Shown: positions 1 to 10,284, counted from the stretch's first letter. The stretch is DNA of 45,043 nucleotides from Gammaproteobacteria bacterium (GCA_028821125.1 JAPPHD010000071.1:67837-112879), one strand, 5' to 3'. Notes: generated by a model not told the origin, from the letters alone. Program-made: numbers and translations.

Positions 1-20
1 TGCCGCGAGTCGTCGAGTAG
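1..20 (+). CDS. gatC: 3' end of gatC (Asp/Glu-tRNA amidotransferase subunit C), cut by the window edge
   Basis: The first bases read in frame as Pro-Arg-Val-Val-Glu followed by TAG at 18-20. GatC proteins commonly end in a motif of the type V-P-[KR]-V-[IV]-E, and gatA begins five bases later, so this is most likely the tail of gatC in a gatCAB operon. Only five complete codons are visible, so the identity rests mainly on the neighbouring gatA and gatB. Confidence 0.6.
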
Positions 21-24
21 GCCC

Positions 25-1484
<1,460 letters not shown>

Positions 1485-1488
<4 letters not shown>

Positions 1489-2930
1489 CGGCGCCGAACG
1501 CCTGGGAGCCGGTGATCGGGCTGGAGATTCATGTCCAGCTCGCCACCCGCAGCAAGATCTTCTCCGGCGCCGGAGCGGTGTTCGGCGCCGAGCCCAACAG
1601 CCAGGCCTGCCCGGTGGACATCGGGCTGCCGGGCACGCTGCCGGTGCTGAACCGGGAAACCGTGCGCATGGCGGTGACGTTCGGCCTCGCCATCGGCGCC
1701 GAGATCAACCGTTTCTCGGTATTCGACCGCAAGAACTACTTCTATCCCGACCTTCCCAAGGGATACCAGATCAGCCAGTTCGAACAGCCCATCGTCGGCC
1801 GGGGCATCATCGAGGTGCCCCTCGACGGCGGCGGCTCGATTGCCGTGGGCATCACCCGCGCCCATCTCGAGGAAGACGCCGGCAAGTCCATTCACGACCT
1901 CTTCCCCGGGGAAACGGGCATCGACCTCAACCGCGCCGGCACGCCCCTGCTCGAAGTCGTATCCGACCCGGACCTGAGAACCCCGGAACAGGCGGCGGCC
2001 TTCTTCCGCCGGCTGCACAGCCTGGCGCGGTACCTCGGCATCTGCGACGGCGACCTCTCCCAGGGCAGCATGCGCTGCGATGCGAACGTCTCCGTTCGGC
2101 CCGCGGGCGAGCGCAAGCTCGGTGAACGCACCGAGATCAAGAACCTCAATTCGTTCCGGTTCCTGGAAAAGGCGGTCCGCCACGAGATCCACCGCCAGAT
2201 CGACCTCCTGGAAGGCGGCGGCACCGTGGTGCGCGAGACCAGGCTCTACGACCCCGACCGCGACGAAACCCGGCCGATGCGAAGCAAGGAGTTCTCCGAC
2301 GACTACCGGTATTTCCCGGACCCGGACCTCCTGCCCCTCGAGTTCGGCGACGAGTTCATCGAGTCCGTGCGCGCCGCCATGCCCGAACTGCCGGACGCCC
2401 GCCACCGCCGCTTCCGGGAGCAACTCGGGCTCGGCGAGTACGACGCGGCCTGGCTCACCGGCGACCCGGACATCGCCGACTATTTCGAGGAAGCCGCCGA
2501 TGCCTGCGAAGACGCCAAGCTGGCCGCCAACTGGATCACCGGCAACCTCGCCGGAAACCTCAACCGCGACGGGCTCGCCATCGGCGACTCCCCCGTCTCG
2601 TCCGCCGACCTGGGCAAACTGATCGCCCGCATCAAGGACGGCACGCTCTCGGGCAAGACCGCGAAAACCCTCTTCGATGCCCTCTGGGCGGGCGACGAAC
2701 GAGGCGTCGACGAGATCATCGAGGCCCGGGGCCTGCGGCAGATCAGCGACCACCGCGAGCTGCAAACCGCGGTGGAGGAAATCGTCGCCGCACACCCGGC
2801 CCAGGCCGAACAGTTCCGCACCGGCAAACAAAAGGTGCTCGGCTTCTTCGTCGGCCAGGTCATGAAAGCGACCCGCGGCAAGGCCGACCCCAAGCAGGTC
2901 AACGAACTGATCCTCAAGGCGCTGCGCTAG
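1485..2930 (+). CDS. gatB: Aspartyl/glutamyl-tRNA(Asn/Gln) amidotransferase subunit B (GatB)
   Basis: GatB binds the misacylated tRNA and carries out phosphorylation and transamidation with ammonia channelled from GatA. The start chosen is the ATG at 1485, which overlaps the gatA stop as ATGA and gives a 481-residue protein beginning [19 protein letters not shown], the usual GatB opening; an in-frame extension to 1443 would only add residues encoded inside gatA. The N-terminal catalytic domain has the EIHVQL motif and the family core (for example [17 protein letters not shown]). The last 150 or so residues form the helical YqeY-like tail that contacts the tRNA. Length is typical. A long antisense ORF across this gene is a composition shadow. 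Confidence 0.97.
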
Positions 2931-2993
2931 CCGCACCGGCAACCTACGCGCCCGGACGTAGACATTGAAGGAACAACACCGGAACTCGGGAGA

Positions 2994-3102
2994 GAGTTCG
3001 CATGCGGGGCTTCCCTTTCGGCGCGTTAAGCTCGTCCGAAAGCCTTGAGTACCGCAGGATGATGTGGCCGTGCGCCGCAAGGGAAGCGCCGCATGCGAAC
3101 TC
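2994..3102 (+). repeat. Long-hairpin palindromic element, copy 1
   Basis: Two 31-nt arms (2994-3024 and 3072-3102) are reverse complements with two mismatches, enclosing a 47-nt loop. The left arm starts gagttcgcatgcgggg. The same unit recurs at 5766-5874 in the same orientation: left arms are identical, loops differ at two positions and right arms at three, so 104 of 109 positions match. Weaker similarity extends upstream to about 2969 (aggaacaac) and a few bases downstream (gctgcccgg). It lies 3' of gatB in an intergenic region of about 310 bases that otherwise holds only the promoter region of the next gene. Nature unknown: REP/MITE-like repeat or structured RNA. Confidence 0.85.
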
Positions 3103-3196
3103 GCTGCCCGGGGCGTGGACTTGTTCCCGGGAAATCCCGCGGAAAATTCCCTCTCCGCACCGAATCGGCCGAGGCGCCCGCAGGCGGGGATCTTTC

Positions 3197-3205
3197 TGCT
3201 ATGCT
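3197..3205 (+). promoter_or_regulatory. Possible extended -10 promoter element for the DUF35/thiolase pair
   Basis: TG at 3197-3198 followed by TATGCT at 3200-3205 resembles an extended -10 sigma-70 element, about 36 bases before the ATG of the DUF35 gene. No convincing -35 box is visible. Confidence 0.3.
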
Positions 3206-3241
3206 TCCGCGCCTTCACTCGGGACACAAACGGGAGGCTTG

Positions 3242-3664
3242 ATGGGCCAGCCACTGCCAGCGGTCGACTTCCTCAAACTGCCGGAAGGCGGCGAGCCCTA
3301 CCTGGAGGGCCACAAATGCGGGGCGTGCGGGGCCACCTTTCTCGGCGAGCGCAGCGTCTGTTCGAAATGCGGCGCCCGCGACCAGATGAGCCCCGTCAAG
3401 CTACCGAACAGCGGCAACCTCTATTCCTACTGCATCGTGCACCGCTCCTACCCGGGCATCGAAGTGCCCTACATCAGCGCCGTGGTCGACCTCGACGACG
3501 GCACCGCCATCAAGGGCAACCTGATCAACATCGACCCCGACCCGGAAAAGATCGAATTCGACATGCCCGTGGAGGTCGTCTACCGCGACGCCCTCGGGCG
3601 CAAGGACAAGGAAGGCAACTCCTATCTCGCCTATTTCTTCCAACCGAGGGCCGCAGCGAGCTGA
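3242..3664 (+). CDS. Zn-ribbon/OB-fold protein (DUF35 family), thiolase partner
   Basis: This is a 140-residue protein of the DUF35 (rubredoxin-like zinc ribbon plus OB-fold) family. Such proteins pair with thiolase-like enzymes and are thought to bind acyl-CoA or stabilise the thiolase. The ribbon is plain: Cys26-x2-Cys29 and Cys40-x2-Cys43; the rest has the beta-rich OB pattern (LYSYCIVH..., YISAVVDLDDGTAIKGNL). The start is the ATG at 3242, preceded by a good ribosome site (gggagg at 3230-3236); in-frame codons further upstream fall in the palindromic repeat and are not used. The thiolase-like gene follows after 80 bases on the same strand, the standard arrangement for this pair. Confidence 0.88.
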   Translation: MGQPLPAVDFLKLPEGGEPYLEGHKCGACGATFLGERSVCSKCGARDQMSPVKLPNSGNLYSYCIVHRSYPGIEVPYISAVVDLDDGTAIKGNLINIDPDPEKIEFDMPVEVVYRDALGRKDKEGNSYLAYFFQPRAAAS

Positions 3665-3744
3665 GGCGCTCCCCGGCGGGGAACGGCGTTGACGGCAAGC
3701 CAAGAACCGACACGGAAACCAGTTACCAAGCAAGGAGAACACAA

Positions 3745-4887
3745 ATGACCGATGCATATGTCGTTGGCGTGGACATGATCAAGTTCGGGCGCTTTCCGGA
3801 AAAGACCGTGCCCCAGATCGGCGCCGAATCGGCGCTCATGGCGCTCGACGATTGCGGGCTGTCCATCCAGGACATGGAAGCCCTCTATTGCGGCAACCTC
3901 TTCCAGGCCGCGAGCATGACCGGCCAGCGCATCCTCCAGGAGATCGGCCAGACGGGCATTCCGGTGGTGAACGTCTCCAACGCCTGCGCCACCGGCGCCA
4001 CGGCCTTCCGTGAAGCCTGGGCGTCAGTCAAGGCGGAGCTCTACGACATCGTCATCGCCGTCGGCGTCGAGCAGATGGGCAAGGGCCTGCTCGGCGGGCC
4101 CGGGGGCGGCAAGGGCATCCCCAAGGAAGGCCTGTTCGGTTCCGGCACCATGCCGGCGGTGTTTGCGGAAGCGGGCATGGAGCACGCCCGCAAGCACGGC
4201 ACCACCTTCGAGCAGTTCGCCAAGGTGTCCGTCAAGAACCACCACCACTCCACCATGAACCCCAAGGCGATGTACCAGATCGAGACGCCGCTCGAGGTGG
4301 TGATGAACGCCGAGATGATCTCCTATCCGAACACCAAGCTCATGTGCTCGGTAAACGTCGACGGTTCCGCGGCCGCGGTGATCGCCTCCGAAAAGAAGGC
4401 CCGCGAACTCGGCCTCATGGACCGTGCCGTGAAGGTGCGCGCCTCCGTGCTCACCTCCGACCGCTGGCAGGAGCGCGACCTGGTCATGCCCGACGTGAAC
4501 ACCTGCACACGGGAAGCCGCGGCCAAGGCCTACGAGATGGCCGGCCTGGGCCCGGAGGACGTCGACCTCGTGGAACTGCACGATTGCTTCGCCACCGCCG
4601 AGATACTGCACTACGAGAACCTCGGCCTCTGCGCCGCAGGCGAAGCGGGCCGCATGATCGATGACGGCGAGGTGGCCCTGGGCGGCCGCGTCCCGGTCAA
4701 CGTATCGGGCGGGCTGCTCTCCAAGGGGCACCCCCTCGGCGCCACCGGCATCGCCAACATCTACGAGGTGTCGACGCACCTGCGCGGCGAAGCCGGCGCC
4801 CGCCAGGTGGAAGGCGCCCGCATCGGCCTGACCCACGTGATCGGCCTCGGCAGCGCCTGCGGCATACACATCCTCGAAGCGGCGTGA
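3745..4887 (+). CDS. Thiolase family protein (SCP-x/lipid-transfer type acetyl-CoA acetyltransferase)
   Basis: Thiolases cleave or form 3-ketoacyl-CoA thioesters. This 380-residue protein carries the acyl-accepting Cys81 in NACATG, the HDCF motif of the SCP-x-like branch, and the C-terminal KGHPLGATG loop with the catalytic His, plus a final Cys in GLGSACG. The ATG at 3745 has an aaggag site eight bases upstream. Members of this branch usually sit next to a DUF35 protein, as here, and act on side chains of sterols, branched lipids or aromatic acyl-CoAs; the substrate cannot be read from sequence. A much longer in-frame extension upstream overlaps the DUF35 gene in another frame and is rejected. 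Confidence 0.9.
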   Translation: MTDAYVVGVDMIKFGRFPEKTVPQIGAESALMALDDCGLSIQDMEALYCGNLFQAASMTGQRILQEIGQTGIPVVNVSNACATGATAFREAWASVKAELYDIVIAVGVEQMGKGLLGGPGGGKGIPKEGLFGSGTMPAVFAEAGMEHARKHGTTFEQFAKVSVKNHHHSTMNPKAMYQIETPLEVVMNAEMISYPNTKLMCSVNVDGSAAAVIASEKKARELGLMDRAVKVRASVLTSDRWQERDLVMPDVNTCTREAAAKAYEMAGLGPEDVDLVELHDCFATAEILHYENLGLCAAGEAGRMIDDGEVALGGRVPVNVSGGLLSKGHPLGATGIANIYEVSTHLRGEAGARQVEGARIGLTHVIGLGSACGIHILEAA

Positions 4888-4927
4888 GCCCGAGAAAACG
4901 GCTGCCTTGAAGCACCGGGACATGCGT

Positions 4928-4948
4928 GGCCGGCTCCGAACGCCGGCC
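4928..4948 (+). terminator. GC-rich hairpin after the thiolase gene
   Basis: A perfect 7-bp stem (ggccggc at 4928-4934, gccggcc at 4942-4948) with a 7-nt loop lies 40 bases after the thiolase stop. There is no T-run, so it is a transcript-end hairpin at best rather than a standard intrinsic terminator. Confidence 0.3.
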
Positions 4949-5048
4949 GCGCGGTCCCTCCACCGAAACCACAAGGCAGTGAGCCCGCCGGGTCGTTGCC
5001 GGCCAATGGGTCCGGCCATGACCCTGTTCCGCCCTTCTTAAGCCACCC

Positions 5049-5534
5049 ATGCGCATCGGCGTCGTCAGCGACACTCACAACAACCTCAGGAACGTCGGCA
5101 AAATAGTCGAGTTGTTCAACGATTCGGACGTCGCCCGGGTCGTGCACACCGGCGACATCACCCAGGCGAAAACGCTGGATGCGCTGGCCGGCCTCGTGGC
5201 GCCGCTCTTCGGCGTCTTCGGCAACAACGATTGCGAGCGCGAAAGTCTCCAGCGCGCCATCGCAACCCACGGTTTCAATTTCCAGGACCCTCCGTTCGAG
5301 TGCACCTGGCACGGGCGCCGCATCGTCGTCGTGCACGACCCCCGCGATCTCGAGAACCTTGCCCACAACCGGCACGACCTGGCACTGCACGGCCACACCC
5401 ACCTGTACCGCCTCACCCGTAGCGCCGGCCGCCTCGAATTCAACCCCGGCGAGTGCGCCGGCCATCTCAAGGGCTACAACGCCGTGGGCGTTGTCGACCT
5501 TGAGACAATGGAGGCCGAACTGCTGCGCTTTTAG
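5049..5534 (+). CDS. YfcE/MJ0936-type metallophosphodiesterase
   Basis: A 161-residue calcineurin-like metallophosphoesterase with the full metal-binding series in order: SDTH near the N-terminus, HTGD, GNND, the VVHDPRD stretch and a C-terminal GHTH. Length and motif order match the YfcE/MJ0936 family of small manganese-dependent phosphodiesterases, which hydrolyse artificial phosphodiesters and possibly cyclic nucleotides; the natural substrate is unknown. The gene is monocistronic, separated from the thiolase by 160 bases containing a GC hairpin, and followed by an intergenic region with a second copy of the long-hairpin repeat. Confidence 0.9.
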   Translation: MRIGVVSDTHNNLRNVGKIVELFNDSDVARVVHTGDITQAKTLDALAGLVAPLFGVFGNNDCERESLQRAIATHGFNFQDPPFECTWHGRRIVVVHDPRDLENLAHNRHDLALHGHTHLYRLTRSAGRLEFNPGECAGHLKGYNAVGVVDLETMEAELLRF

Positions 5535-5765
5535 CCCGCAAATCTCACCAACTTTCGTCGCGAGGGCGTCGAGGCGCCGTCCTGCGTGGCCGCGCGGACC
5601 GGAAGCCGGTGCAGGCATACTCGACAGTATGTCAAACCGGCTGGAGGGAGCACGGCCGCGCAGGGCGAGTGCATCGGCGTCCGCAGCAGGAAGTTGGAGA
5701 GATTTGCGGGTTAGCCCCGGAAACCGGCGCGCTGACACGCAGGAACAACGCCTGTATTTGGGAAA

Positions 5766-5874
5766 GAGTTCGCATGCGGGGCTTCCCTTTCGGCGCGTTA
5801 AGCTCGTCCGAAAGCCTTGAATACAGCAGGATGATGTGGCCGTGCGCCGAAAGGGAAGCCCCGTATGCGAACTC
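5766..5874 (+). repeat. Long-hairpin palindromic element, copy 2
   Basis: Arms 5766-5796 and 5844-5874 (31 nt each, one mismatch as reverse complements) enclose a 47-nt loop almost identical to that of copy 1 at 2994-3102. Upstream similarity begins near 5741 (aggaacaac). It lies between the phosphodiesterase gene and the 3' end of the ABC exporter. The remaining 230 bases of this intergenic region, before the element, show no credible gene. Confidence 0.85.
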
Positions 5875-5946
5875 GCTGCCCGGTGCTGCCGGTTGTCCCA
5901 TTGAAGGCCGTGGGAAAAGCTTCACGTCGCCTCTTTTCCACCCTCA

Positions 5947-8067
5947 TCAGGCTTCGGGGAGCCGGCCGACCGCATCGGTGTTCGACACCTCGACGACCGA
6001 GCCGTCGCGCACCTCGAAGACCCTGTCGGCCAGCGCCGCAAAGGAATGGTCGTGGGTGGCGACCACCCGGGTGCACTCCAGGCCCGCCACCATTTCCTGA
6101 ACCTGCGACCTCATCCCAGGGTCCAGGTGAGCGGTGCCTTCGTCGAGAAACAGGAAGCTCGGGGAGCGGTAGAGCGCCCGGGCGAGCAGCAGCCGTTGCA
6201 CCTGACCGCCCGAAAGCGTAGCGCCCATGTCACCGACCGGAGTCTCCGCGCCCATGGGCAGCGCCGCGATCAGTTCATCGATTCGGGCAAGGCGACAGGC
6301 CCGCTCCAGGCGTTCTCCGTCCGGTTGAGGGTCGAACAACGTGATGTTGGCGAGCAGGCTGCCCGCGAACAGGGCGTCATCTTGCAGAACGCAGCCGACA
6401 GAACACCGGTAGCGGCGCAGCCAGGCCCCGTCCAGGGGCCGGCCCGCGGCGCGAACGCTGCCCGCGGACGGCTGCGACTGGCCGATCAGCAGCTTCGCCA
6501 GCGTCGTCTTGCCCCCTCCGGACGGGCCGACCAGGGCGATGAACTCGCCGGGCGCGATTTCCAGGTCGATGTTGCGAAGAACCCAGGGTGCGCGCTCACC
6601 GTAACGAAAGCCGGCGCCGGCGAGCTGCAGCGCACCCCGCACCGGTTCGTCGGATACCGGATCGGTGGACAGTTCCGCCTCCGCACAGTACGGATCGGCG
6701 AGCCGTTCGAGATGGACACGCAACAGCCGCAGCGCCAGGCCCTGCCGGATGAGCTCGCCGAGCCGGCCGCTGAACTCGCCCTTGTAGCTGAGAAAGGCAT
6801 ACAGCATGCCGATGGTGAGCGCCCCGTCGAGAACCTGGTGCGCGCCCAAATAGACCACCAGTATGGTTTCGACGCCGAAGACGAGCGTCTGCGCGCCGTC
6901 GCCGAGGAGCCCCCACCTGGCGCCCCGGATGCCGGCATTGACCGCACCGGCCTGCCGGTTCTGCCAGAGGTCGAGACGAGCCCGTTCCTGGGCGTAGACC
7001 CTGACGGCCGGCATGGCGCGCATCGATTCGAGGAAGCTGGAGTCTGCCCGGGCCTGGTGGTTGATCTCGTCCATGGCGATGCGCGCCAGCACCGGCGCCT
7101 GGGCGAACTGCACCGCCAGGTAGACAAGGCACGCCGCGACCACGAGCGCCGCCAGCCCGGCATCGTAAGCCAGCATCATCGCCAGCATGGCGGTGGCCAT
7201 GAACCCGTCCACGCAGACGGCCACGATGCCCTGGGTCATCGCGTCGCGTACCGGGCCCAGCGAACCGAACCGGGAGGCGATGTCACCGAGATGCCGCGCC
7301 TCGAACCACTTGAGCGGCAACCGCAGCATGTGCCCGAACAGGTTGCGGCCGAACTCGAAGGCGAGCAGGAAAGTCAGCCGGGCAACCAGCCAGCCGCGCA
7401 TCGCCTGGGCGGCGAGGCGTACGAGCAGCAGCAGGGCGAAACCGGCGGCAAGCAGCGCGATGAGTTCCCGGTCTGCCCGCATCACGCCGTTGTCGACCAC
7501 CCATTGCACCTGCAGCGGGCCGAGCACCAGCGTCACCTGCAGCAGGAGCGACAGCACCAGCACGTTGACCAGGCTGCCGCCGAGGCCCGCCGCGCCTCGC
7601 CAGAGGTCCGACAGTTTCAGCCTGGGCGCCAGCGCCCGCTCCTGAAAGCGGTCGGACGGGCGCAACTCCAGCGCCACCCCCGTGAAGTGCCCGGACACTT
7701 CCGGCCAGGAATACCGCCGCCGGCCCTCGGCGGGATCGTTGACCACGATGCCGCGGCGCCCGGCCTTGACGAGCACCACGAAGTGATTGAGGTCCCAGTG
7801 CAGGATGGCGGGCGCGGCAAGCCGCTTCAGGTGACCCGGCTCCAGGCGCAGGCCCCGGCAGTTCATCCCTTCGGACTCGGCCAGGGCCACAAGGTCGCTC
7901 AGGGTGCTGCCCCGCGTGCCGGCCAGCCCGCGCGCCCGCAGGCCCGCCAGGTCGAGGTCGCGCCCATGGAACGCCGCCACCATGGCCACGCAGACCACGC
8001 CGCACTCGCAGGCTTCCGTCTGCCAGAGCACCGGCACCTTGCGCATCAGGTTTGCGCGCACCGGCAT
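5947..8067 (-). CDS. Peptidase-domain ABC exporter (C39 peptidase, bacteriocin/RTX type)
   Basis: A 706-residue fused exporter that cleaves a double-glycine leader from its peptide cargo and pumps the product across the inner membrane. The N-terminal C39 peptidase has Gln16, the nucleophile Cys22 (ECGVVC), His95 (NHFVVL) and Asp111 (VNDP), so it looks catalytically competent. It is followed by the transmembrane helices (about 160-430) and an ATPase with Walker A GPSGGGKTT, signature LSGGQ, Walker B FLFLDEG and the ATHD switch. The start is the ATG at 8067 overlapping the stop of the HlyD gene as TGATG; a longer reading lies inside that gene. The two genes are coupled. No precursor peptide with a GG leader and no TolC gene is visible nearby. 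Confidence 0.92.
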   Translation of the reverse strand: MPVRANLMRKVPVLWQTEACECGVVCVAMVAAFHGRDLDLAGLRARGLAGTRGSTLSDLVALAESEGMNCRGLRLEPGHLKRLAAPAILHWDLNHFVVLVKAGRRGIVVNDPAEGRRRYSWPEVSGHFTGVALELRPSDRFQERALAPRLKLSDLWRGAAGLGGSLVNVLVLSLLLQVTLVLGPLQVQWVVDNGVMRADRELIALLAAGFALLLLVRLAAQAMRGWLVARLTFLLAFEFGRNLFGHMLRLPLKWFEARHLGDIASRFGSLGPVRDAMTQGIVAVCVDGFMATAMLAMMLAYDAGLAALVVAACLVYLAVQFAQAPVLARIAMDEINHQARADSSFLESMRAMPAVRVYAQERARLDLWQNRQAGAVNAGIRGARWGLLGDGAQTLVFGVETILVVYLGAHQVLDGALTIGMLYAFLSYKGEFSGRLGELIRQGLALRLLRVHLERLADPYCAEAELSTDPVSDEPVRGALQLAGAGFRYGERAPWVLRNIDLEIAPGEFIALVGPSGGGKTTLAKLLIGQSQPSAGSVRAAGRPLDGAWLRRYRCSVGCVLQDDALFAGSLLANITLFDPQPDGERLERACRLARIDELIAALPMGAETPVGDMGATLSGGQVQRLLLARALYRSPSFLFLDEGTAHLDPGMRSQVQEMVAGLECTRVVATHDHSFAALADRVFEVRDGSVVEVSNTDAVGRLPEA

Positions 8068-9293
8068 CAAAGCGCCTCCAGGGTCGAAACCAGCGGTTCG
8101 ACCAGCCATCGCCACAACGCCTTCGATGTGGTGACCACGAAGGCATCGACCCGCACGCCATGGCGCAGGCGGAGCTTTTCGGGGTACTCCACCACCTCCG
8201 CCCGGGCCCGGAATACCGCCCCGTCCACCGCAATCCAGCTCACGAGCCGGTAGGGCTTCTGGGGAGTACGGCTGATCTCGCGGACAATCGCCGCCCCCAT
8301 CGGGTCGCCGTCGCGGTTCCCGCCCAGCACGCGAAACCGCACCTCGTTGCCGACGGCCATGTGCCCCGCGGAGGCGGTGTCGGCGAGCAGCACAAGTTCG
8401 AATTCAGGGGCTTGCGGGGCCACCGTCATCAATACCTGGTCGGCAACGACCCGGTCGCCCGGGCCGAACTGGACAAACGCGGCAACGCCGTCGCGCGGCG
8501 CAACCACCGTCGTGCGGTATTCGCCGGTTGCCTGCTGAAGACGGCGTTCCAGCCCGGCCCGTTCCTGTTCCATGCGCAGCCGCTGGACCTGGAAATCCCT
8601 TTCGAGCCGGGCCATGGCCGCGCGCTTGCGGTCCGCGCCGGCGCGATTGCCCGCCAGGGCGCGCCGCAGTTGACCCGCCGACAGCCGCGCGGCCAGCGTC
8701 TGCTGCCGCTGACGGTCGAACTCGGCACGCGACGCCAGCCCCAGCCCGGACAGCCGCTCGAGGCGTGATTCCGCGCGACCGAGCAGGACCCGGCGTTCCT
8801 CGGCCACCGCCAACTCGTCGCGCAGCCCTTGCCGTTCGTCGTCGAGGTGGGCGAGTTCCCGCCGCACGGACTCGAGTTCAACGCGGTGCCTCCCGGCCTG
8901 GGCATCGTCCAACTCGTCCAGCCGGCCAATCATTCCACGCAGATGGTCGGCTTCCAGCGCCTGAACGGGCACGCCGTACTCATCGAGACGGCCGAGGTCC
9001 AGCGCAAGCAGCGGCTGGCCCCGGTTCACCGGCGTTCCTTCCCGCACATGCAGCGCCGCAACCAGACCGGGCACCGGCGCCGCCACCTCCGCGATGCCGC
9101 CGGCCGGCTCCAGGTAGCCCGCCACCTGCACCTTGCGCGCGTAGTCGAGGCGCAGCACCAGCCCGGCGCCGATGCAGCAGGCAAGCAGCAGGCCGACGCT
9201 TGCCCAGCGCAAGGCGGGCGCCTGCGTAACGATGACGGAACCCCAGTGCGACCTGGCGCGCTCCGCCACCACCTCGGGCCGAAACAGTGACAC
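8067..9293 (-). CDS. HlyD-family periplasmic adaptor (membrane fusion protein) of the C39 exporter
   Basis: This protein should bridge the inner-membrane exporter and an outer-membrane channel in a type I secretion system. It has one transmembrane helix near the N-terminus (WASVGLLLACCIGAGLVLRL), a lipoyl-like half (GLVAALHVREGTPVNRGQPL), a long Arg/Glu-rich coiled coil over the middle third and a closing beta domain (RTTVVAPRDGVAAFVQFGPGD as the second lipoyl half). The GTG at 9293 is chosen because it gives an N-terminus of the type S-L-F-R-P-E usual in CvaA-like adaptors, with a ggga stretch upstream; an open frame continues to a TTG at 9413 but only adds Pro/Arg-rich sequence. Encoded first in the two-gene operon. 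Confidence 0.88.
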   Translation of the reverse strand: MSLFRPEVVAERARSHWGSVIVTQAPALRWASVGLLLACCIGAGLVLRLDYARKVQVAGYLEPAGGIAEVAAPVPGLVAALHVREGTPVNRGQPLLALDLGRLDEYGVPVQALEADHLRGMIGRLDELDDAQAGRHRVELESVRRELAHLDDERQGLRDELAVAEERRVLLGRAESRLERLSGLGLASRAEFDRQRQQTLAARLSAGQLRRALAGNRAGADRKRAAMARLERDFQVQRLRMEQERAGLERRLQQATGEYRTTVVAPRDGVAAFVQFGPGDRVVADQVLMTVAPQAPEFELVLLADTASAGHMAVGNEVRFRVLGGNRDGDPMGAAIVREISRTPQKPYRLVSWIAVDGAVFRARAEVVEYPEKLRLRHGVRVDAFVVTTSKALWRWLVEPLVSTLEAL

Positions 9294-9559
9294 CAGATCG
9301 TTTCCCGGATCGCGGAAACGCAATGGTGGCGGCTGACGGGTGTGGTGGGCTGTAGGAGTTCTCAGTCGATCCTTGTCAGCGGACGGCCGCAACCGAGGTG
9401 GACGATCCGCCAATAACGCCCTCTGTCAATGCCCCGCCCGCCGCGCGGCGAACGAAGGCGCCGTGCCAGGTGTTGCCGTGCCGGACGAGAATGGAACCGG
9501 GAGCCGCTCATTCGGTACAATCGTCGACCGATAGCGGCATCCTGCTCAGCCTGACGGCT
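9294..9559 (-). other. Upstream region of the exporter operon; no cargo gene seen
   Basis: The 266 bases upstream of the HlyD start hold no ORF with a double-glycine leader on either strand. On the minus strand a TTGACA-like -35 hexamer lies at 9429-9424, but the matching -10 is poor. The MITE-like element A begins at 9560. Confidence 0.35.
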
Positions 9560-9742
9560 CTAGCCCGACCTATTCGTGAATAAACTACTGCGGCCGTCAA
9601 TAGCAGCGAAATCACTGGGCGTGCTCCCGCCGCGTGCTCAACGTGCTGTAAGCACGCCTCCGCGCGCTCTGGTCCGCGCCACCCAGTGCTTTCACTACTC
9701 TTGCCAGCCTCGCTACGTTCATTCACGAATAGGTCGGGCTAG
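9560..9742. repeat. MITE-like element, copy A, with perfect 22-bp terminal inverted repeats
   Basis: Positions 9560-9581 and 9721-9742 are exact reverse complements (left end starts ctagcccgacctattcg). The core 9596-9719 aligns with 20458-20582 with one indel, sharing blocks such as gggcgtgctcccgc, acgcctccgc and cctcgctacgtt. An internal hairpin (cgtgct-gta-agcacg) is present. There is no coding capacity. The last seven residues and the stop codon of the VOC gene on the minus strand come from the right terminal repeat. These properties fit a non-autonomous miniature inverted-repeat element. Confidence 0.75.
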
Positions 9743-10168
9743 CGGCCGGTCGACTGCCCACAGGTAGCCGTCCGGGTCGAGAATGAACGCCTCGCGTACG
9801 CCGTGGGGCTTGTCCATGGCGCCCGCCACAATCGGGTCTCCCCTTCGCCGCGCCGCTTCCTCGGCCGCGTCGGGGTCGGCATCGTGCAACCGGATCTCGG
9901 CCCCGATGCCGCGCGCCGCGCCACCGGCAAGGCTTGCATGAAGCGGGTGGTCTCGATAGGTGTGGTCGGCGTGGAGCATCCACTCCGAGGGGCCATGGCG
10001 GAGCATTGCGAAGTCGGCGTCCGAATAGACCGGTTCCACCCCGAGGACATCGCGCGCGAAGGCAAGGGCGAGCCCGATGTTGCGGACAAGGAGATTGACG
10101 CTCAGCCCGCGCAGCGACCGCCCGTACTCATCGGCCGGCATCCAGGGCTCTGGCTGTCGCCGTTTCAT
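9719..10168 (-). CDS. VOC-superfamily (glyoxalase/bleomycin-resistance-like) protein
   Basis: A 149-residue single vicinal-oxygen-chelate unit with the beta-alpha-beta-beta-beta pattern: NLLVRNIGLALAFARDVLGVEPVY at the start and AFILDPDGYLWAVDRP at the end. Members include glyoxalases, dioxygenases and antibiotic-binding proteins; the function here is not defined. The ATG at 10168 has a GGAG site and is preferred to the in-frame TTG two codons upstream. The C-terminal LARPIRE and the stop codon are encoded by the terminal repeat of element A, so the native C-terminus was probably replaced when the element inserted. Confidence 0.8.
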   Translation of the reverse strand: MKRRQPEPWMPADEYGRSLRGLSVNLLVRNIGLALAFARDVLGVEPVYSDADFAMLRHGPSEWMLHADHTYRDHPLHASLAGGAARGIGAEIRLHDADPDAAEEAARRRGDPIVAGAMDKPHGVREAFILDPDGYLWAVDRPLARPIRE

Positions 10169-10284
10169 AGTCAACGCTCCGTCCAGGGAATGAATGCCAG
10201 TCTATCCGATGGTTCGCAACGAATGGCGCCGCTGTGCCCGACGCTGCACAGTTCAGGCGCCAGCCCGGGTTCGTGGGCGGCGCT

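Noticed and set aside
3064-3744. N-terminal extension of the thiolase through the DUF35 gene
   Set aside because: It reads the DUF35 gene out of frame; the thiolase has a good ribosome site and ATG at 3745.
5632-5925. Minus-strand ORF of 97 codons downstream of the exporter as a possible cargo peptide
   Set aside because: Its sequence is that of the long-hairpin repeat read through; no leader motif.
6046-8253. 735-codon plus-strand ORF antisense to the ABC exporter
   Set aside because: The exporter has all its catalytic motifs; the antisense frame is rich in Gln/Arg/His with no domain, typical of a shadow.
9508-9726. Small minus-strand ORF of 72 codons as a possible exporter cargo
   Set aside because: It lies mostly within the MITE-like element and has no double-glycine leader.
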